DNA of 41,121 nt from NCBI RefSeq assembly GCF_002910825.1, contig NZ_NEUB01000652.1, positions 1 through 41,121 of the forward strand. The letters run 5' to 3'. Positions within the stretch are counted from its first letter, which is position 1. The number at the start of each line of letters is the position of its first letter. This document shows positions 26,098 through 32,752 of the stretch, piece after piece. Made by a program: the position numbers and the translations under genes. The stretch comes from Streptomyces sp. SM1. GTDB lineage: Bacteria; Actinomycetota; Actinomycetes; Streptomycetales; Streptomycetaceae. The notes beneath the pieces are model-generated. The model was not told the DNA's origin and did no database searches. It saw nothing but the letters and a program-made list of their open reading frames with translations.

Positions 26098-26377
26098 CGG
26101 ACGCTTCCTTGTGTACGCCGATGCCTGGCCGGGGACCCACCAGTGCCGCTTCTGCGCTTGAACCCGTCAGTACTTCGGGGACCTCACCGGCGGGCAGCAC
26201 GGTCCCGGTCGGCAGGGATGTTGACGTGAACGTGAGTGCGGCCAGTTGTTCCCGGCCACCGGCGTCGGTGACGGACAGAAGGGCCACCTCGATGATGCTG
26301 CCGTCATGCGAGGAATCGGCCATGGTGGGCAGGACGAGGTACTCGGGATCGCTCTCGGGCACTCCGCTGAAGGCCAT
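26090..26377 (-). CDS. SAV_915-like small protein (left cassette)
   Basis: This 95-residue soluble protein is similar in layout to the actinobacterial SAV_915 family: YLVLPTM near the start, LLSVTDAGGREQLAALTFTS in the middle, and a final LPAGEVPEVLTGSSAEAALVGPRP. It is paralogous to 27175-27477 (VLVVPTM, LVALAFS, IPADKLEEVLEGSGAQAVLLDPQP). It opens a three-gene operon and overlaps the next start by 8 nt. Start ATG 26377 lies 8 nt after a CATAAT -10 box and has no ribosome site. The family's function is unknown; the position suggests a small adaptor or chaperone for the large cassette protein. Confidence 0.7.
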   Translation of the reverse strand: MAFSGVPESDPEYLVLPTMADSSHDGSIIEVALLSVTDAGGREQLAALTFTSTSLPTGTVLPAGEVPEVLTGSSAEAALVGPRPGIGVHKEASDG

Positions 26378-26385
26378 TGGCTCAG

Positions 26386-26413
26386 ATTATGAGGTGGCGA
26401 GACCGAGGGGCAA
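26386..26413 (-). promoter_or_regulatory. Leaderless promoter of the left cassette
   Basis: On the minus strand TTGCCC (26408-26413) and CATAAT (26386-26391) are 16 nt apart, and the start codon follows 8 nt after the -10. It matches the organisation of the right cassette promoter, which also has a TTGCCC -35. Confidence 0.6.
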
Positions 26414-26494
26414 TTCCGGCGGCGTGAAGTTAAAGTCGGAAGTTAGTATAAATAGCGGATTGCGGGGTGGATTTCTGGTTTGGCGCAAACGCCG

Positions 26495-26546
26495 CCGGGG
26501 CGCCGGGACCGACCGACCTTGGGAGGCCGTGGTCCCGGCGCCCCGG
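26495..26546 (-). terminator. Strong terminator after the WXG100 gene
   Basis: The arms 26495-26510 and 26531-26546 are perfect 16-bp reverse complements (CCGGGGCGCCGGGACC / GGTCCCGGCGCCCCGG) with a 20-nt loop. It lies 34 nt past the WXG100 stop and isolates that gene from the left cassette. Confidence 0.85.
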
Positions 26547-26580
26547 CCGGCTGCGCACCTGCGCGTGATACGCAGTGCGA

Positions 26581-26841
26581 TCAGGTGGCGCGCTCGATGT
26601 TGTCGGCGCTCGTGTTCGCGGACTTGCTGGCCTCGTTCAGCGTGTCGACCCACTTCTCGAAGGTCGGCTTCACGTCGCGCCAGTCGTCCCGGAACCGGTC
26701 GGCCTTGGGGCCCTTCCAGTAGCCGGAGCTGTCTGCCGTGGCGGACTGGAGGTCCTTGATCAGGACCTGAAGGTCGTGCGCCTTCCGGGCGTAAGTCTTC
26801 GACAACTCCCGGAGCCGTGTGAGATCTGCACCGCGATCCAT
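26581..26841 (-). CDS. WXG100-family (ESAT-6-like) type VII substrate
   Basis: This 86-residue protein consists of two predicted amphipathic helices joined by a turn carrying W42-K-G44, the WXG100 hallmark. The helices run about 6-36 and 46-82. Such proteins form dimers and are exported by the EccC/EssC ATPase, here encoded at 19673. ATG 26841 follows GGGGAGGA; an upstream in-frame start at 26889 is less likely. It is a single-gene unit (terminator at 26495-26546) sitting between the two divergent cassettes. Confidence 0.9.
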   Translation of the reverse strand: MDRGADLTRLRELSKTYARKAHDLQVLIKDLQSATADSSGYWKGPKADRFRDDWRDVKPTFEKWVDTLNEASKSANTSADNIERAT

Positions 26842-27138
26842 GGCGATCCTCCCCGTGTCATCAGGAACAAGCGGACTGTCCGTTTGCAACAGTGGACGCT
26901 ATCGCACCACGCACCCAGTTCCCGCCCGGCGCAGGGCGGGTTGGGGCGGTGAACGGGGCAACTCGTCGGCTTCCGGGTGGAGCTGACAATCTGGGCAGGC
27001 TCGGCTGTGGAGAATCCTGACGTTGAGGAAAGTTTCCGAATGGGGCACTGCCGCCAAGGTCGCCCTGCATGACGAAGGACGGCAGTGGGTGTAGGGCGGC
27101 GAGGGCCTGACGGGCAAGCAGAGGCAGCAGGGAGGAAA
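26842..27138. other. Intergenic region between WXG100 gene and right cassette
   Basis: About 300 nt without a credible gene. A short inverted repeat CGGAC-T-GTCCG (26872-26882) lies 31 nt upstream of the WXG100 start and could be an operator. Nothing else stands out. Confidence 0.4.
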
Positions 27139-27174
27139 TTGCCCGGTGCCCGGGCACCCTCGTAGTCTGTGCCG
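27139..27174 (+). promoter_or_regulatory. Leaderless promoter of the right cassette with a palindromic operator
   Basis: The -35 TTGCCC (27139-27144) and -10 TAGTCT (27163-27168) are 18 nt apart, and ATG 27175 follows 6 nt later. The spacer holds a perfect 14-bp palindrome, GGTGCCCGGGCACC (27145-27158), ideally placed for repression of this operon. Confidence 0.65.
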
Positions 27175-27477
27175 ATGAATTCGGCTCAGTCCCTTGCAGA
27201 AGCCCCGGAAGTCCTGGTGGTCCCCACCATGTCGGATGTGCCGAGGGACGACGACGGCACACCACGGCTGGAGGGCACGGTCGATGTGATGCTCGTCCCT
27301 CTGGAAGCCGAGTCGGGCGGGACGCAACTCGTGGCTCTTGCCTTTTCCACCGTTGTCGGCCTGGTGGAGGCGATGGGGGAGGAGCAGCCTTGGGTTGCGA
27401 TCCCGGCCGACAAGCTCGAAGAGGTGTTGGAAGGGTCGGGGGCTCAGGCGGTTCTCCTCGATCCGCAACCGGCGTGA
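27175..27477 (+). CDS. SAV_915-like small protein (right cassette)
   Basis: This 100-residue soluble acidic protein is of the same type as 26090-26377. Conserved pieces are EVLVVPTMSD, LVALAFSTVVGLVEAMG and WVAIPADKLEEVLEGSGAQAVLLDPQP, the last resembling the SAV_915 family's conserved C-terminal D-P. ATG 27175 is chosen over GTG 27169 because 27169 lies directly against the -10 box, while 27175 has the 6-nt leaderless distance. First gene of an operon with 27495, 28972 and probably 29599. Confidence 0.7.
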   Translation: MNSAQSLAEAPEVLVVPTMSDVPRDDDGTPRLEGTVDVMLVPLEAESGGTQLVALAFSTVVGLVEAMGEEQPWVAIPADKLEEVLEGSGAQAVLLDPQPA

Positions 27478-27494
27478 CACAGGGGGTTCACGGA

Positions 27495-28952
27495 ATGGTC
27501 GATCCAAATTTCTCGGGAATAAATCCTGCGAACTTGATGAAAACGATAAATAGCCTGTCGTCTGGCAGTAAAATCCTTCATCAGGGAAAGATCGGCTATT
27601 TTGGTCGATTCCAGAAGTTCGGGCTGGATGCGAGTCATCTCGCCGAGATCGGGAAGGTGGCTTCCTGGGTCGACGACGAACTGCCTATGCTGCGTCGCCG
27701 TCAAGCTCTCGCGGCCGCCATGGAGTTCGAGGGTGTGGGTCCCAAGCCACCCATGGTCCAGTTGCGGGAGCCGGTATGGACCGTGCAGCAGGCGCACAAC
27801 GAGGGCGAGGAGCTGGCCAAGGAGGCCGCGAACCTCGCGGCCATGGGCCCCGATGAGGCCGGTCCGGCCTTCCATCGCATAGCCGAGGAACTTGCCAAGC
27901 GCAGCAAGGACCCGGACTTCACTTCCGCCTTCTACGCCAGTATGGATCCCGACCTCGTCAAGAACCTCCCCATGGCCATCGCGGTGGCGGGTGCCCCGAC
28001 GGCCAAGGAGGACGCCAAAGTCTTCGGTACCGCGTTCACCACCGCGGCGAGTGCCGAGAAACCTGCGCCGGGCTTCAACAAGGTGCTGGACCTTTTCCAC
28101 GGAGACCTTCCCGAGGACGAGCCCGGCGCCATCTTCAATCGCGCGCTGATGCAGGGCGACGATCCCGACGTGTGGGACACCGCATGGAAGCACCTCCAGA
28201 AGGCGGTCACGGACCTCGGCGACCCGAAGGCGACCTGGACCGTGCACGCGGGCCTCGTGGCGGGCGTCTTCGGGGTCCAGTCGAAGCTGGCGGACCAGCT
28301 CTGGGACGAGGCAGGCAAGTTCTCCCAAGCGGCGAAGGCGGCCTACGAGCGGCGCATCAACGCCATGACGCCGGCGGAGCGGGCCAAGTTCAGGAAGGAG
28401 ACGCGAAACAATGCCAAGGCTTCCAAAGCCGCGTCCCGACAGGCCGAGCGGACTTTCGCCAAGTACGGCCTGGGCTCGTTCTCCCGCCTGATGGAGGCGT
28501 CACTCGGTGATTCCGCCCGTTGGCTCGCCGACAAGGTCCCTCACATCAACATGCCTGCGGGCGTGAAGGGCGGCTGGCTCGCCAAGGGCTTCAGGGCGGG
28601 TTCACGTGTGCCGCTGGTCGGTTCACTGCTGACGATCGGCGGTATCGCGTACGACATCAAGGTCAACAATGCGGAGACCGATGTTGCCATAGCCTCCAAC
28701 GTGGCGTCCCTCGGAGCCGGCATGGCGGGCACGTGGATGGGCGTGGCGGGTGTCGCGGCCCTCGGGGGCCCGGTGGGCTGGGGCGTGGCGGCCGGCATCG
28801 TGGTGGGTGTGGGCCTTGGCTACGCTGCCTACTACGCCCTCAATACCGATACCGGAAAGAAGGTGGTGAATGCCGTGAGCGACGCGGCAAAGGACGTCGG
28901 CAAGAGTATTGGTGGGGCCGCCAAGAAGGTGGGCGGCTGGCTAGGTTTTTGA
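27495..28952 (+). CDS. ESX-associated large protein with glycine-zipper C-terminus (right cassette)
   Basis: This 485-residue paralogue of 24631-26097 is alignable end to end. Shared blocks are MVDPNFSGINP-x-NLM, WVDDELP-x-L-x-RRQ, ALMQGDDPD, RFAKYG-like R-x-F/I-x-AKYG, PLVG-x-x-LT-x-G and VAGVA-x-x-GGPVGWG. The hydrophobic glycine-zipper stretch is at about 395-455 (VASLGAGMAGTWMGVAGVAALGGPVGWGVAAGIVVG by blocks), followed by a helical tail with K-x-V-x-NAVSDAAKDVGKS. Start ATG 27495 has AGGGGG 8 nt upstream. The first 120 nt use A/T-rich codons (for example ATA, AAA, AAT) unusual for the window, which suggests acquisition by transfer. Probable type VII-linked membrane-active protein; function inferred. 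Confidence 0.75.
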   Translation: MVDPNFSGINPANLMKTINSLSSGSKILHQGKIGYFGRFQKFGLDASHLAEIGKVASWVDDELPMLRRRQALAAAMEFEGVGPKPPMVQLREPVWTVQQAHNEGEELAKEAANLAAMGPDEAGPAFHRIAEELAKRSKDPDFTSAFYASMDPDLVKNLPMAIAVAGAPTAKEDAKVFGTAFTTAASAEKPAPGFNKVLDLFHGDLPEDEPGAIFNRALMQGDDPDVWDTAWKHLQKAVTDLGDPKATWTVHAGLVAGVFGVQSKLADQLWDEAGKFSQAAKAAYERRINAMTPAERAKFRKETRNNAKASKAASRQAERTFAKYGLGSFSRLMEASLGDSARWLADKVPHINMPAGVKGGWLAKGFRAGSRVPLVGSLLTIGGIAYDIKVNNAETDVAIASNVASLGAGMAGTWMGVAGVAALGGPVGWGVAAGIVVGVGLGYAAYYALNTDTGKKVVNAVSDAAKDVGKSIGGAAKKVGGWLGF

Positions 28953-28971
28953 CGCGCAGGAGACGGATCCC

Positions 28972-29556
28972 ATGGGGAAGAAGAAAAAGAAGCGGTCCCG
29001 GGACGACTGGCAGCCGCCTCCGAAGTCCGCGGAACAGCAGTCCCTGGACGAGGAGGTACAAAGGTTCCGCGCTGCGTGGCACCAACCGCCGGTGCCGCAA
29101 CGGCGTCTGATCCTGGCGGTGTTCGTCGCGGCCCTGGCGACATGTGTGGCCTTCTTGGTCTTCCTGCTGCCCGCCCAGTCACTCGTGAACGACCTGCGCT
29201 CCAGAGGAGTGACCACCACGGCCGAGGTCACGGCCTCGCCGAAGAACAAGTACGGCGAGGCGGGCAACATCACGGTGCGATTCAGCGGCCCCGGAGGTGA
29301 GGTCGAGACCGTGCTCGCCGATTGGGGCGGGAAGCGCCCCGAAGGGCTGCTGGCGGGAGGCCGCGTCTCGGTGACCTACGATCCCAGTGAACCGACTCGT
29401 GTGCTGACGACGGAGTGGGTGGAGAGCCCGCCCGCCATGACGCTGCCCATGCTTGTCACGCTGATACTCACGCCCCTGTTCGCGGTCGGCGCGATCCTGC
29501 TGTCGATACGGCGCCGTAAGTTGCTCAGGGCGAGAGAGCAGGCCGCAGCGGCCTGA
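28972..29556 (+). CDS. DUF3592-like two-helix membrane protein (right cassette)
   Basis: This 194-residue paralogue of 24124-24618 begins with a very basic N-terminus (MGKKKKKRSRDD) and about 35 hydrophilic residues absent from the left copy. It then has a helix (about 46-68), the DUF3592-type extracytoplasmic domain (TTAEVTASPKNKYGEAG...VTYDPSEPTRVL) and a second helix (about 158-180), ending RRRKLLRAR. GGAGA precedes ATG 28972, 19 nt after the large protein stop. Conservation of the large protein/DUF3592 pair in both cassettes argues that the two work together. Confidence 0.8.
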   Translation: MGKKKKKRSRDDWQPPPKSAEQQSLDEEVQRFRAAWHQPPVPQRRLILAVFVAALATCVAFLVFLLPAQSLVNDLRSRGVTTTAEVTASPKNKYGEAGNITVRFSGPGGEVETVLADWGGKRPEGLLAGGRVSVTYDPSEPTRVLTTEWVESPPAMTLPMLVTLILTPLFAVGAILLSIRRRKLLRAREQAAAA

Positions 29557-29598
29557 CTCAGGGCACGTCATAAGGCCATGAACCGGAGGGAGCGACCC

Positions 29599-29901
29599 GT
29601 GACCGATCCCGAGCCCAAGGTGGACAACCCGAAGAGGAAGGACCTGGAGCAGCTGCGCCGCGACCTGGCGAAGGAGGTTGAGCAGCTCAGGAAGGCGCTG
29701 AAGGGTCCGACCGAGGACATCGGCGGTGACAAGGTCTGGGTCGGGAAGAACGCTCGTGCCTGGCACCGGGAACTGCAGGGCCGTCACAAGAAGCTCGGCG
29801 AGCAGGTCGACAAGCTGCTTCCCATGGTCGACGCGGCCATCCGGAACGAACCTGAAAAGGTGACGGCGGCGGAGGCCCGCTCGTACAACAGCGGTGCCTG
29901 A
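29599..29901 (+). CDS. WXG100-like protein (right cassette)
   Basis: This 100-residue, highly charged two-helix protein has W47-V-G49 in the turn (DKVWVGKNARAWHREL), the WXG100 arrangement, and helices about 13-37 and 51-83. The GTG at 29599 is preferred over ATG 29578 because GGAGGGAG (29585-29592) is ideally spaced for it. It lies 42 nt after the DUF3592 gene and probably closes the right-cassette operon. Likely a type VII substrate or partner of the large protein at 27495. Confidence 0.75.
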   Translation: MTDPEPKVDNPKRKDLEQLRRDLAKEVEQLRKALKGPTEDIGGDKVWVGKNARAWHRELQGRHKKLGEQVDKLLPMVDAAIRNEPEKVTAAEARSYNSGA

Positions 29902-30010
29902 CGGCGGGCCTGGAACGCATGACCCCCGAGAGCGGACCCAGGACCGGATGCGGCGGGGGTGAGCGCCGTGCGGCTGACCCCCGAAGGACGGCCGGTCCGA
30001 ACGTGCGGGG

Positions 30011-30790
30011 TTACGTCTTCGTGCGGGTGATTCTCACTGCTTTCTCTGTCAAATCCGACACCTCGAACACAACACCCGCGAACTCCACCGGATCGCCGAC
30101 GCGCACGTCCTCGTACGCGGCGGCCGGGATCGCCGCGCAGTTCGCCGCAACGCCGGCCGTTCCCTCGCCGGTGTCGAGGTACGAGACGGTGAGGGACAGA
30201 CCCGTGGGGAAGCGCTGGACCCCGCCGTTGCCGACGAGGGACAGCTCCTCACCCTCGGCCGGAAAACCGGCCGCGGCCGGGACTTCAGGATTGGTCGTGA
30301 AGCACAAAGGAGCGTCCGCCGATCCACCCACCGCCTCCATGGACTTGGGCGCCACGGCGAGTGCGGCCTTGTCCGCGGAGGCCTTCGGTTCGAGGACGAC
30401 GCGGTACGAGCAGATCTGCCGGACGGTGTAGGAGCGGTCGGAGACGGTCACCTGCCCACCGGGCTCGACCGTCCACTGGCGCTGGCCGGACTCGTACCGG
30501 TCACCCTCACGCAGGGTCGCCTTGCGTGTCGTGCTGTCGGCCTGGGCCTCGGTGTACTGCACGCCCACGTCACCCGGCAGTTGGAAGCCGCCGCCGCGCA
30601 GGACGTGCACCCCGTCCCGCGGCGCCTCGCCGACACACACCGGGCCCTTGTCCTTGGCAGCCGCCTGCGTGGTCGCGGGAGCCGTCGTGGGCTCCTCACC
30701 GCCCCCGCCGGACGACGATCCGCAACCGGCCAGCGTGAGCACCGCCAGCGCGGAGCCTGCGATGCGGTACCTACTCACCGGCCTGTGCAC
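30011..30790 (-). CDS. Lipoprotein of unknown function
   Basis: This is a secreted lipoprotein of about 259 residues. The signal peptide ends in the lipobox L-A-G-C23 after a basic start, followed by a Gly/Ser/Thr/Pro-rich linker. The mature part is beta-rich with several cysteines (VCVGEAP, RQICSYRV, APLCFTT, AANCAAIP) that probably form disulfides. GTG 30790 is chosen because GGAGG lies 6 nt upstream; GTG 30820 and 30778 are alternatives. It overlaps the end of the preceding gene (30771-31142), so the two are coupled. No family recognised. Confidence 0.8.
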   Translation of the reverse strand: MHRPVSRYRIAGSALAVLTLAGCGSSSGGGGEEPTTAPATTQAAAKDKGPVCVGEAPRDGVHVLRGGGFQLPGDVGVQYTEAQADSTTRKATLREGDRYESGQRQWTVEPGGQVTVSDRSYTVRQICSYRVVLEPKASADKAALAVAPKSMEAVGGSADAPLCFTTNPEVPAAAGFPAEGEELSLVGNGGVQRFPTGLSLTVSYLDTGEGTAGVAANCAAIPAAAYEDVRVGDPVEFAGVVFEVSDLTEKAVRITRTKT

Positions 30791-31142
30791 CGGCTTCCTC
30801 CTTTGTCTCCGCGGGGACACGTTCCAGGACGACGCGGGCCCGGTATTCGACCTCCGTCACCCGCCAGGCGTCCCCGGTGATCTCCACCGTGCTCCCGGGA
30901 ACCAGCTCGTCGTATTCGGCGACGAGCTGCCCGTCGCGGCTGACCTGGATCCGGCCGTGCACCGACGGCCGGGCGAAGATCGTCGCCACGATCCGGTGCG
31001 TATGGCCCTCGTGTTCCACGGTGTACGGAATGTGGTAACGAAGCACCCAGCGACCGTCGAACTCGAACGGATACTTCACCTGCGGACGGTCGGTTGTCAC
31101 TCCACTCACCTGCCGGGTGTCATGGGCGTCGTCACGGGACAT
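30771..31142 (-). CDS. Hypothetical small beta-rich protein
   Basis: This 123-residue protein has no signal or membrane segment. Alternating beta-strand-like stretches (KYPFEFDGRWVLRYHIPYTVEHEGHTHRIVATIF by pieces, RIQVSRDGQLVAEYDE, TVEITGDAWRVTEVEYRARVVLERV) suggest a small barrel or Ig-like fold. It overlaps the protease remnant upstream by 11 nt and the lipoprotein downstream, so the three form one operon on the minus strand. Function unknown. Confidence 0.75.
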   Translation of the reverse strand: MSRDDAHDTRQVSGVTTDRPQVKYPFEFDGRWVLRYHIPYTVEHEGHTHRIVATIFARPSVHGRIQVSRDGQLVAEYDELVPGSTVEITGDAWRVTEVEYRARVVLERVPAETKEEAGAQAGE

Positions 31143-31559
31143 CGAATGCCTCCGGCGCCTGGAAGTACTGGTTGAACTGTTCCTGCGTCACGGTGATCGG
31201 CGGGTAGCCGGACGTCCCCCAGGGGTTGCCGAGGATGACCTTGCCGTCGTCGGTGAAGCCGCGGACGTAGTAGGCGTGGTTGCTGTGGTAAGTGCTGCCC
31301 CATTCCTTGGGGTGGTTCTTGTCCAGGCTTTCGTCGGCCGGTGTGCCGTCAGGGTGAGGGCGCACCACCAGACCAGCGGTCCGCGCTGGATGCGTTCCAG
31401 AGTGCGGCGCCGTTCCGTGAGCAACTCGGTCACCACCGCGTCGTCCGTGTAGTCGATGCCGTGGCGCACAGCTGTCGCGCGGACCTTCTCCAACAGGCGT
31501 GCGTCGTTCGCCAGAGCCGAACCGTTCAGCGGAAGCGGTTGCGTTCGAGTCTTCGTCAC
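31132..31559 (-). pseudogene. C2-like cysteine protease remnant, frameshifted/deleted
   Basis: From GTG 31559 one frame reads a helical N-terminal segment (about 31559-31390; NDARLLEKVRATAVRHGIDYTDD, by pieces) that then loses sense. The useful frame resumes by about 31370 and ends with N-H-A-Y-Y-V-R-G-F then V-I-L-G-N-P-W-G, the His and Asn active-site region of calpain-like C2 peptidases, stopping at 31132-31134. The expected catalytic Cys region lies in the missing middle. Both ends thus remain, with the core deleted, as in the UDG and kinase loci. Alternatively this is two small overlapping genes, but the N-P-W-G tail makes a protease origin more likely. Confidence 0.6.
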
Positions 31560-31593
31560 TTTTGGGTCCCCCTGTCCCCGTAGGTCCCGTCAC

Positions 31594-31850
31594 GGGCCCG
31601 GGCGAAGATCATGGCATGGCCGCACCGTGCCCTCGTGAGTGAATCGTGCAGGACTCATGTGCGGTGCGTGATGAACCGTATGTCGACCGTGGTCGCCGGG
31701 GTGTTGTGGTGATTCGCTGCCGCACAGTCGGCCCGCCGTTCCCAACTGGGTTGTTCAACAGTGGAATTGCAGAGGGGTAACGGTGTGGGCGGTGGGGTGC
31801 GTGAGGTGGGTTCCACCTTGAGGGGCCTATGGGTGGCTGATACGGTGCGA
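31594..31850. other. Intergenic region upstream of the Flp pilus promoter
   Basis: About 260 nt with no credible gene. It holds a short inverted repeat GGTGG-GTT-CCACC (31805-31817) about 40 nt upstream of the pilus operon -35 box. The plus-strand stretch 31738-31800 is richer in A/T than its neighbours. I see no RNA gene. Confidence 0.4.
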
Positions 31851-31854
31851 TGGC

Positions 31855-31884
31855 TTGACAGTCACCCTCAGCGTTGGCTATTCG
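31855..31884 (+). promoter_or_regulatory. Promoter of the Flp/Tad pilus operon
   Basis: A perfect -35 TTGACA (31855-31860) and a -10 TATTCG (31879-31884) are 18 nt apart. The predicted transcript has a leader of about 115 nt before the GTG at 32007 and contains the inverted repeat at 31951-31965. Confidence 0.6.
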
Positions 31885-31950
31885 CCCGGGTTGGGCGAGT
31901 AGGACCGGCCCGTCGCGCATGTCCGTGCGCGAGCGGAGGTGGGTGAAGTG

Positions 31951-31965
31951 TCCAGAATTTCTGGA
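31951..31965. promoter_or_regulatory. 15-bp inverted repeat (TCCAGAA-T-TTCTGGA) in the pilus leader
   Basis: A perfect palindrome with 7-bp arms around one central T lies about 60 nt downstream of the predicted transcription start and 42 nt before the start codon. It is a likely repressor site acting as a roadblock. Confidence 0.55.
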
Positions 31966-32006
31966 AACTTGGCAGACATCGCCTTGGGTGTACGGGGAGC
32001 TGTGGC

Positions 32007-32735
32007 GTGAAGATCCAAGAACGTACGGGGGCGGGCGCCGGCCGTTCCGCGGCTCCGGCCGGGCCGGCGGTCGGCGACCGGCTTCCGACCCCCCCTCGCG
32101 AGCGCAAGCCGGCGCTGGCCGCCCTGGCGGTGCTGCTGATCCTGGTCGGTGCGCTCGGCGCCACGATGCTCGTGCTGCAGGCCGGGGAGCGGATCGAGGT
32201 CGTGAAGATCACCGAGGAGATCCCCGCCGGACAGACGGTCACCAATGCCAACACCACGTCGGTCATGGTCGCCGAGGACCCGGGGATCCACTACGTCGAG
32301 TGGTCGCAGCTCGCCGCTCTGAAGAAGCTGAAGGCCGTCAGCACGATCCCGGGCGGCGTCGTCGCCGTCGGGGAGATGTTCGGTGAGGAGGCCAAGGTCC
32401 CCGCGGGCAAGGCGCTCGTCGGGCTCTCCCTCAAGGAGGGGCAGTACCCGACCGGGCTGAAGTCGGGGAACACCGTTGCCGCCTACCGCGTCGGTGGCAC
32501 CTCCCGGTCCGACTCCGACGAGGCCGACGGCGGTTCCTCCGGCTCGGCCGGCGGAGGCGACTCCGTGATCGTGGAGCAGGCGCGCGTGGACTTCGCGCAG
32601 GAGACGAAGAGCGACGGCCTCGTCAGCAGCACCAACAAGCCGGTGACGCTGCTCGTCGACAGCGCCGACGCCGCGGCGCTCACCCAGGCCGCCTCCAACG
32701 GCGAGGTGGCTCTCGTCCTCGTTCCTGGCAACTAG
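32007..32735 (+). CDS. CpaB/RcpC-like SAF-domain membrane protein of Flp pilus system
   Basis: This 242-residue protein has one membrane helix (about 35-58) followed by an extracytoplasmic SAF domain (about 62-125: EEIPAGQTVTNANTTSVMVAED by pieces, VPAGKALVGLSL). A Gly/Ser-rich linker and a last beta-rich segment (KPVTLLVDSADAAALTQAAS...VALVLVPG) follow. This is the CpaB/RcpC plan, a Flp/Tad assembly component. In Gram-positive Tad systems it replaces secretin-linked CpaB. GTG 32007 follows GGGGAG (31994-31999). First gene of the pilus operon. Confidence 0.82.
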   Translation: MKIQERTGAGAGRSAAPAGPAVGDRLPTPPRERKPALAALAVLLILVGALGATMLVLQAGERIEVVKITEEIPAGQTVTNANTTSVMVAEDPGIHYVEWSQLAALKKLKAVSTIPGGVVAVGEMFGEEAKVPAGKALVGLSLKEGQYPTGLKSGNTVAAYRVGGTSRSDSDEADGGSSGSAGGGDSVIVEQARVDFAQETKSDGLVSSTNKPVTLLVDSADAAALTQAASNGEVALVLVPGN

Positions 32736-32752
32736 AAGGCGGCACCCGACCC

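Noticed and set aside
24124..29901. A transposon or prophage carrying the inverted cassettes
   Set aside because: No transposase, integrase, terminal inverted repeats or phage structural genes are visible; the inversion is at protein level, not long identical DNA.
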